Shown here piece by piece: positions 56,101-64,000 of a stretch of 64,000 bases of DNA. The number at the start of each line of letters is the position of its first letter. The stretch's first letter is position 1. A model generated the notes under the pieces. The model ran no database searches and was not told the origin of the DNA. It saw only the letters and a list, made by a program, of their open reading frames with translations. Where the stretch lies: assembly GCA_039621445.1 (NCBI GenBank), contig CP154956.1, positions 26,023,744 through 26,087,743 on the forward strand. Direction: 5' to 3'. The translations under genes and the position numbers were made by a program. This DNA is from Euglena gracilis. Taxonomy: Eukaryota; Euglenida; Euglenophyceae; Euglenales.

Positions 56101-59100
56101 AAAAATGACGTTTTGGGGGGCGTCCGTTGCCAAAGTGCTATTTTGCGCCTCCTGGGCGGTAATTGCTGCATTTTACGCACGCCCGCCGCGGGCAAAATTG
56201 CGCCTGTCCGCCCGCCGCCCTTCGCAACAGTTAGGTTAAAGAAAGGATCGCCGACCTCAACCCGGGGCGGAGCGCTCGTTTTTAGAGCGCCGGCGCGCCG
56301 ATTTCCGCGGAGACTGACCGAAAAATTACGTTTTGGGGGGCGTACGTTGCCAAAGTGCTAATTTGCGCCTCCCGGGCGGTAATTGCTGCCTTTTACGCAC
56401 GCCCGCCGCGAGCAAAATTGTGTCTGTCCGCCCGCCGCCCTTCGCAACACTTAGGTAAAGGATCGCCGACCTATACCCGGGGTGGAGCGCTCGTTTTTAG
56501 AGCGCCGGTGCGGCCGATTTCCGCGGAGACTGACCGAAAAATGACGTTTTTGGGGGGCGTCCGTTGCCAAAGTGCTATTTTGCGCCTCCCGGGCGGTAAT
56601 TGGTGCGTTTTACGCACGCCCGCCGCGGGAAAAATTGCGCCTGTCCGCCCGCCGCCCTTCGCAACAGTTAGGTAAAGGATCGGCGACCTCTTCTATCCAG
56701 AGCGCTGGTTTTCTAGGTTGATTTCCGCGGAGATCGACCGAAAAATGACGTTTTGTGGGGCGTCCGTTGCCAAAGTGCTATTTTGCTCCTCCCGGGCGGT
56801 AATTGCTGCGATTTGGGCACAGGCAAAATTGGGCATTGTTCGCCCGCCGCCGTTGGCAACAGCTTGGTAAAGGATCGGCGACCTCTACCCGGGACGGACC
56901 GGGTAGAGGGCGCTCGTTTTTAGAGCTCCGGCGTTGCCGGTTACCGCGGAGGCTGACCCAAAAATGACGTTTTGGGTTGTGTCTGTTACCAGAGTGCTAT
57001 TTTGCGCCTCCCGGCCGTAACGGTTGCGTTTTACGCGCGCCCGCGGCGGGGCCAAATTGCGCCTGTCCGCCCGCCGCCCTTCGTAACAGTTAGTTAAGGG
57101 ATCGCCGACCTCTGCCCGGGGCGGAGCGCGTTTTTTAGGGCGCCGGCGCGGCCGACTTCGGCGGAGAATGACCAAAAAATGACGTTTTGGGGGCGTCCGT
57201 TGCCAGAGTGCTATTTTGCGCCTCCCGGGTAATTGCTGCGTTTTACGCACACCCGCCGCGGGCAAAATTGCGCCTGTCCGCCCGCCGCCCTTCGCGACAG
57301 TTAGGTAAAGGATCACCGACCTCTACCCGGGACGGACCGCTCGTTTTTTAGAGCGCCGGCGCAGCCGATTTCATCAGGGACTGACCGAAAAATGACGTTT
57401 TGGGGGGCGTCCGTTGCCAAAGTGCTATTTTAAGTCTCCTGGGCGGTAATTGCTGCGTTTTACGAATGCCCGCCGCGAGAAAAATTGCGCCTGTCAGCCG
57501 GCCGGCGCCCTTCGCAACAGTTAGGTAAAGGATCGCCAACCTCTACCCGGGGCGGAGCGATCGTTTTAGAGCGCCGGCGCGGCCGATTTCCGCTGGACAG
57601 ACTGAAAAATGACGTTTTGGGGGGCGTCCGTTGCCAAAGTGCTATTTTGTGCCTCCCGGGCGGTAATTGCTGCAATTTGACAAGGACTGACCGAAAGATG
57701 ACGTTTTGGGGGGGGTCCGTTGCCAAAGTACTATTTTGCGCCTCCCGGGCGGTAATTGCTGCCTTTTATGCACGCCCGCCGCGGGCAAAATTGCCCCTGT
57801 CCGCCCGCCGTCCTTCGCAACTGTTAGGTAAAGGATCGCCAACCTCTACCCGGGACGGACCGCTCGTTTTTTTACAGCGCCAGGGCCGCCGATTTCGGCC
57901 GAAAATGACCGAAAAATGACGTTTTGTGGGGCGACCGTTTGCGTGGCCAAAGTGCTATTTTATCCCGTGCGGTAATTGGTGCCTTTTACGCTCGCCCGTC
58001 GCGGAAAAAATTGTGTGGGCAAAATTGCGGCTGTCCGCCCGCCGCCCTTCGCAACAGCTGCGTAAAGGACCGCCGACCCCTACCCGGGACGGACCGCTGG
58101 CTTTTTACAGCGCCGGCGCAGCCGATTTCGGCCGGAAATGACTGAAAAATAACGTTTGGGGGGCGTCCGTTGCCAAAGTGCTATTTTGCATCTCCAGGGT
58201 AACTGCTGCCTTTTACGCAGGCCCGCCGTGGGCAAAATTGCGCCTGTCCCCCCGCCGCCCTTCGCAACAGTTATGTAAAGGATCGCCGCCCTCTACCCGG
58301 GGCGGAGCGCTCGTTTTCAGAGCGCCGGCGCGGCCGATTCCGGCCGAAAATGACCGAAAAATGACGTTTTGGGGGGCGTCCGTTGCCAAACTACAATTTT
58401 GCGCCTCCCGGGCGGTAATTGCTGCGTTTTACGCACGCCCGCCGCGGGCAAAATTACGCCTGTCTGCCCGCCGCTCTTCGCAACAGTTATGTAAAGGATC
58501 GCCAACCTCTACCCGGGACGGACCGCTCGCTTTTTACAGCGCCAGAGCGGCCGATTTCCGCGGAGAATGACCGAAAAGGGACGTTTTGGGGGGCGTCCGT
58601 TGCCAAAGTGCTATTTTGCGCCTCCCGGGCGGTGATTGCTGCCTTTTACGCACGCCCGCCGCGGACAAAATTGCGCCTGTCCGCTTGCCGCCCTTCTCAA
58701 CAGTTAAGTAAAGGATCACCGAACTCTACCGGGGGCGGAGCGCTCGTTTTTAGAGCGTCGGCGCGGCCGATTTTGGCGGAGAATGACCGAAAAATTACGT
58801 TTTTTGGGGGCGCTTCTGTTGCTAAACGGCTATTTTGCGCCTCCCTGGCGGTAATTGCTGCGTTTTACGCGCCCGCCGCGGGCTAAATTGCGCCTGTCCG
58901 CCCGACGCCATTCGCAACAGTTAGGTAAAGGATCCCCAACCTCTACCCGGGGCGGACTGCTCGTATTTAGAGTGCCGGCGCGGCCGATTTCGGCCAAAGA
59001 CGACCGAAAAATGAAGTTTTGGGGGGCGTCCGTTGTCAAAGTGCTATTTTGCGCCAATTGCTGCCTTTTACGCACGCCCGCCGCGGGAAAAATTGCGTCT

Positions 59101-59186
59101 GTCTGCCCGCCGCCCTTCGCAACACTTAGGTAAAGGGTCGCCGACCTCTACCCGGGGAGGAGCGCTCGTTTTTAGAGCGCCGGCGG
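53137..59186 (+). repeat. Long diverged satellite array (forward)
   Basis: Roughly 25-30 monomers of the same ~216-bp repeat in one orientation, with many substitutions, indels and partial copies, in contrast to the near-identical monomers at 40-46 kb. No reverse-transcriptase units occur here. A 233-bp foreign insert lies at 53793-54025. Open frames across the array on both strands are a by-product of period and composition. Confidence 0.92.
53793..54025. mobile_element. MITE-like insertion with terminal inverted repeats
   Basis: A 233-bp insert in a monomer. It begins with ACCCCCC and an AGAAGCACGGG block and ends with their inverse complement, giving imperfect terminal repeats of about 25 bp. 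TAA lies on both sides (53790-53792 and 54026-54028), as expected for PIF/Harbinger-type transposition. Inside, a ~45-bp block is repeated directly (about 53834-53876 and 53942-53985). It has no coding capacity. Confidence 0.7.
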
Positions 59187-60085
59187 GTGTGCGTAAAACG
59201 CAGCAATTACCGCCCAGGAGACGCAAAATAGCACTTTGGCAATGGAAGCCCCCCCAAACGTCATTTTTCGGTCATTTTCGGCGGAAATCGGCCGTGCCTG
59301 CGCTCTAAAAACGACGGGTCTGCCCCGGGCAGAGGTTGGATATCCTTTACCTAACTGTTGCGAAGGGCGGCGGGCGGACAGGAGCAATTTTGCCTGCGTC
59401 GGGCCAGCATACAACGCAGCAATTGCCGCCCGGGAGGCGCATAATAGCACTCTCGTAACGCCCCCCAAACGTCATTTTTCGGTCATTTTCGGCGGAAATC
59501 GGCCGCGCCGGCGCTTTAAAAACGACCGCTCCGCCCCGGGTAGAGGTCGGCGATCCTTTACCTAACTGTTTCGAAGGGCCGCGGGCGGACAGGCGCAATT
59601 TTGCCCGCGGCGGGCCAAAGTGAAACGCAGCAATTACCGCCCGGGAGGCGCAAAATAGCACTTTGGCAACGGACGCCCCCCAAAACGTCATTTTTCGGTC
59701 ATTCTCGGCCGAAATACGCGGCGACGGCGCTCTAAAAACGAGCGCTCCGCCCCGGGTAGAGGTCAGCGATCCTTTACCCAACTGTTGCCAAGGGCGGCGG
59801 ACCGAGAGGCGCAATTTTGCCTACGCAATTTTGCCCGCTGCGGGCGTGCGTAAAAGGCAGCAATTACTGCCCGGGAGGCGTAAAGTTGCACTTTGGCAAC
59901 GGACGCCCCCCAAATCGTCATTTTTCGGTCATTTTCGGCCGAAATCGGCCGCGCCGGGGTTCTAAAAAGGAGCGCTCCGCCCCGGGTAGAGGTCGGCGAT
60001 CCTTTACCTAACTGTTGCAATGGGCAGCGGACGGACAGGCGCAATTTTCTCTACGCAATTTTGCCCGCGGCGGGCGTGCGTAAAC
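59187..60085 (-). repeat. Satellite array, inverted block
   Basis: About four monomers in the opposite orientation to 53137-59186. The switch occurs within CGGCG, a string common to both sides. The block ends in GTGCGTAAA, where E4-related DNA begins. Confidence 0.9.
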
Positions 60086-60583
60086 CGGACGTCACAGAAT
60101 ATTCTTTTGTTTTTTTGAAATCATCGGATTCCTAATTTTTTTTTGTATCCCAATTGTCCCAAAGACGTAAACACAAATCAACGTGAAGACATGATACCAG
60201 AGCCAGCAGTCTGTGAGGAGGAAAGTTCAAATTAGGAATACAAAAGTCAGTTCGGCAGTTGGTAAGGTAAGCGGTCAGGCAAATAGTCCGCACACGCCCC
60301 CCATGCCGGAGGACGCGGCACCAAAAGTGCAGGACGAAACGGCATCACACCACAAACAAAATGGCTTTACTGTGTTCAAGCACTGATACTTGGTGTTCAA
60401 CACGAATTGTCCCCAAAAAGGTTCAGAACGACAAATGTCCACACAAAGGAAGGTAAAAGAGGTTACTTCCGACGTTCACCGTGGTCCCTTCACTTTGTGG
60501 TTGGCTTGCCATTCAAAAGTAACACAAACCTGGGCGAAACTCCTCGCATCAATGGCAGGTTTGTGTCTGAAAGCCTTCAAAGG
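60086..60583 (-). other. E4 3' end, possible LTR, no gene
   Basis: About 500 bp between the inverted satellite and the E4 chromodomain gene. On the minus strand ATGGGGGGCG (about 60296-60305) could be a polypurine tract followed by TGTGCGGAC, which would make 60086-60295 a 3' LTR of about 210 bp. There is no second copy in the window to confirm this. Confidence 0.35.
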
Positions 60584-61000
60584 TTAGACAACAATCCACC
60601 CATGGCGGAGCGGGTTGGTGTCTCCTGACCCAAAAAACCATTCAAAAGGCCCTGGGGGGCTTGACGTTCCTCCCGCGTGACTGAATTCACGATCAAAACA
60701 TTTGGGGGGAGGCCAGGCTGTTTCTTGAGATGCCAACCCCCATTCACATTCTGAAACGTTGCAAAACATTCTGAGCGCCTGGCGTAGGATCGATTGTAAA
60801 TTGTGATCCACACAATAATTCTTGAAAACCTCATTCGTTCTGCCTCCTGGTTGCACAAAGGAAGCCACAGGATCCCATGTACTGCTGCTTGCCGGAAAAT
60901 TCTCCCACCAAACCAAAAATTTCCATCCCCCTTGGTACTTGTGCTTCAAAATCTTGTAAACATTGCAAAAACCCAGTTGTGCTTGTTCTTCTTCTGACAT
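60584..61000 (-). CDS. pol: E4 chromodomain segment of pol
   Basis: About 139 codons. They contain a chromodomain-like core (YKILKHKYQGGWKFLVWWENF … STWDP) of the type at the end of chromovirus integrases, and then a poorly conserved tail. It overlaps the integrase frame by about 55 bp in another frame. Either a frameshift lesion or programmed frameshifting joins it to the integrase. The domain would bind modified histone tails. Confidence 0.75.
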   Translation of the reverse strand: MSEEEQAQLGFCNVYKILKHKYQGGWKFLVWWENFPASSSTWDPVASFVQPGGRTNEVFKNYCVDHNLQSILRQALRMFCNVSECEWGLASQETAWPPPKCFDREFSHAGGTSSPPGPFEWFFGSGDTNPLRHGWIVV

Positions 61001-64000
61001 CTGAAGGGGGGGTCCCCTCCCTGGTCTGGCGTGGGGGTGTCACCCTCCACCGGGTCTCCCACAACCACATCACCGGTCAAAAGGCCTGGGTCTTCTTCCA
61101 AAAGACTTTCTTCATTCAAAACAACCTCCCACTTTTTGCACAAACCCAAAGAAACATCAATGACCCCTCCCAAAGATGGACTGCTTGCAATTTGCACTGA
61201 ATTGAACCTCGATTTCAGAACCCAAAAAGGTCCTTGCCAGGGGGGGGGAAGCTTGGGCCAGGATTTGTTTGGCCATCTTTTGTTGTGCACCAAAACATAG
61301 TCATCTTCTTGAATTTTTGCTGGTACCCTCCCTTTGTTGGCACTCTCAAAATCTTTTTTCCTCAATTCTTTCAATCTCTGGGAAGCTCTTTCTTGAATTT
61401 CAATTTGGGTCAACAGCCAGGAATGGGTGTCTGGGTTTGTCACCGGTTCTGGGGGTAATTCAAACCTCCAAGCTGGTCTGCCCAAAAACATTTCATGGGG
61501 TGACAACATTGCCGTGGGGGATATCTGCGAATTCATCAAAAATGTGCAATACAGGATCAGCTGAACCCAATTTTTGTCCTTGGAAGACAGAATCAAAGCT
61601 TGAATATTCTGCAAAAACATTTTATTGACGTTTTCAACCAAACAATTTGGTCGGGGGTTCCGGGGTAGAGAAAACGATAATTTGAGGTCAAGAACCTTAA
61701 AGGCTGTCTGGTAAAAACCACTGGGCTGTCTGAATCGCACGTCGTTGTCACATCTCGCAACGGATGGTTTTCGAAAAACAGAAATCCACCGGTCCAAAAT
61801 AAGCCTCAAAACACCTTCTCCGGTTACCGTTTTCTGTGTGGGGATGAATTGGCAAAAATGGGACAAATTGTCGACGAAAGTCAGCACATGATCAAAACTA
61901 TTGTAGGGGTCCATTTGCACAACCAAACACAAAACTTCATTGCTCACTGTTGGAATCGGTAAATAACCTCGGTCACTGGGGCGGTTTTGTTTTGAAAGGG
62001 TGCAAATTTCACAGGTCATCACAATGACCTTGCAAATTTCCAACATGTCTTTCTTGGAAACCTTGGACTGAAAATGGCTCAAAAAGAACAACAAAGTCAT
62101 TTCAGCACCAACATGGTTGCTTGCCTTGTGACATTCATCCAAACAAACCTTCAACAAATGAGATGGAACAACCAACTTTCCTTCGCAATACATTGCCTTG
62201 GCTGATCTGAACCAAAACTCGTTGTCAATGAAACAGGGTTTTGAAACCTCCACTTTAGCCCAAAAGTCTTTCAGCTCTGAATTCAAATAATCCTTTTCTG
62301 ACACTTGCCCTCTGTGGGACAAACTGAAAATCTTCTACAAAAACAGGTCAAGCTGCACATCCATTTTCTGGAAAGCGTTCCTTGCTTCTTCCTCAATACT
62401 AATTTCAAATTTGTTCTCACAATCAGCACGAGACAAAAAATCAAACAGCTCATTTTTGCAACCTGCCACATGAACAGTATTCAGTTTGAACTGGTGCAAA
62501 AACACATACATCCTTCTCAGCCTTTTGTTGGGGGGGGGTTCATACTTCAGAAAAGAAGTGGCTGCCTCATTGTCTGCCATCCACACAACTGGTAGATTTT
62601 ACAAAATCCTTGTTTGTGAAGCAATGGTCAGCACACCACTCAAAATTTCCCTTTCCCAGGTGGTGTATTTTTTTCTTGCCTCACTCCATTTCCGGTTGTA
62701 GTGACCCAAGGGCACCAACCTCATTTCACTGGGGTAGTTGTTTTTCAAGGTCCCATCCACCTTCACACCACGTGTTCGAAAATTCTCAGGAATTTCTGTT
62801 TGTTGGAGGGTTTGCCACTGAAACAAAGCAGAACCACCTCCCAAATCAGAACTGTCAGTCACCAAAACAATCTCTCCTGAACTCCTGGGGGTACCCAAAA
62901 CATCAAGGGATGATAATTTCCTTTTCAAAGCGTTCAAACAACTCTCCTCCTTTTCAGTCAACCTCCGTTTCACATTCTTTTTCAGAAGATCTGTCAATGG
63001 GGCCGAGTCAAAGATAAAACCTTTCACGTGCCTGCGATAAAAATTCATGGCTCCCAAAATTCGCCTCAAATCCCTTTGATTCTGAACTCGAAAACGCAGA
63101 ATTGGTTCAATGTTCCTTTTGTTTGCCTGCCACATTCCCCATCCCAACGAGAATCCCAAATAGTCAATGGTCTGATTCAGGAAGGAACATTTGCTCAATT
63201 TCATTCTCACTTGGTTCTTTCTGCAAACTTCAAACCACTTTTCCAAAAGATACAAATGATCATCCTCAGAGTTTGCACCAACTCCTGTGTCATCGAAAAA
63301 AGAAGCCAGGTGTCCATTCTTCAGAGTATCTCCCACCCTCAAATCCGTTTTGCATTGGGAGGTTAGGACTTCCATCAACTCCTGAAAAATCCCTGGGGCA
63401 TTCATCAACCCAAACATCATCCTTTTCGGACGAAAACACCTCCTTGAAGGAATGCAAAATGCAGACAAATTTGCTGCTCTTTTTGTGATTGGGATTTGCC
63501 AATACCCACTCCTCATGTCCAGGGTACTTTTGAACCGACACTTGGCCAAACGTTCAATCAGAATTTCCATGTTTGGCAAAAAACCTGCATGTGCCTTGCT
63601 TCTGGAATTCAATTTTCCATAATGAATGACCATCCTTCTAGTACTTGACCCTTTTTTGTCCACCAAAAATGTGGGCTGCACACCTGGGGGATTTCACCAA
63701 CTGGGAATTGTTCAATCAACCCTGACTTTAGCAGTTCTTCACACTGAAGGTCCATTTCTTTTTCATCCTCCTGGGGCATGGGCCAACACTTTTGCCTTAG
63801 GGGTTTGCCTTCTCATTCAGGCTTTAGCTCAATGTCCATCAAAACGGACAGGGGGTAAGACTCAGAAATTGTGGGCAATGGTCCAAAAACATCAGAAAAT
63901 TTCACCAAAAGCTCATACAACCTGGGGTGGTCTCTGAATTTCTCAACTTCTTTCTCAAATTCTCCACTCAGATTCTCAGTAAACAATTTGCTGCTTTTTT
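60946..64000 (-). pseudogene. pol: E4 pol: reverse transcriptase, RNase H and integrase, partial
   Basis: Read from the window end: a pre-RT helix and DIELKP motif (63820-64000), reverse transcriptase with FFDD in place of the usual YxDD (about 63295), RNase H (VLVTDSSD, about 62850), integrase with an H/H/C/C finger (about 62000-62150), catalytic Asp near 61910, CDNDVRF near 61740 and ENVN near 61630. Lesions: TGA at 63813-63815, a frame change near 63690, TAA at 62599-62601 and TAG at 62335-62337. It is only distantly related to E1/E2, and the short-hairpin pattern of that family is absent. The 5' part lies beyond the window. Confidence 0.88.

Noticed and set aside
53137-60085. CRISPR-like array
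   Set aside because: The repeat units are ~216 bp, contiguous, without unique spacers, and in a eukaryotic setting.
60086-60295. Confident 3' LTR of E4
   Set aside because: A possible polypurine tract and a TGTG start are visible, but without a second copy in the window the boundaries are guesswork. It is listed only as a possibility.

Overview
The window is eukaryotic, non-coding in the housekeeping sense, and made almost entirely of mobile elements nested in a satellite. I see no rRNA, no tRNA gene, no CRISPR array and no ordinary host gene. The Ty3/gypsy-type chromodomain elements, the non-LTR reverse transcriptase and the GC-rich satellite suggest a protist with a large, repeat-rich genome. 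An alveolate or alga (dinoflagellate or chromerid) is my guess from family resemblance only; no host gene here can test it.

Layout. E0 (81-2457, + strand) is an LTR, a primer-binding site and a broken gag. E0b (2458-3105, - strand) is an LTR plus a 3' untranslated remnant joined to that gag. E1 (3106-20600, - strand) is an old, decayed 17.5-kb element with an internal 4.2-kb inversion. From 20601 to about 60085 runs a satellite of ~216-bp monomers that carries five copies of a reverse-transcriptase fragment. It is interrupted by E2 (22868-39704, - strand) and E3 (45958 to about 53136, - strand, 5'-truncated, pol lost). E2 is a complete 16,837-bp element with two 428-bp LTRs, about four mismatches between them, and an exact 5-bp target duplication (atttc). 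The satellite reverses orientation near 59186. E4 (about 60086-64000, - strand) is a different Ty3/gypsy-like chromodomain element cut by the window end.

Gene order in E1 and E2, read on the minus strand: LTR, tRNA-iMet-type primer site, gag (coiled coil, gag domain, two CCHC knuckles around an RS-rich stretch), pol (protease, a long linker with a DIRS-like module, reverse transcriptase, RNase H, integrase, chromodomain), ORF2, ORF3, a long 3' UTR, polypurine tract, LTR. ORF2 and ORF3 lie where env would be but look like soluble zinc-binding proteins with long disordered tails. I do not recognise them. Both copies carry them with conserved cysteines and histidines, so this module is the best candidate for something undescribed.

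The E0-E3 family is also studded with short perfect hairpins (4-7 bp stems around 3-4 nt loops), a pattern I do not see in E4. Many frame breaks lie at G/C homopolymers, so some may be assembly or sequencing errors.
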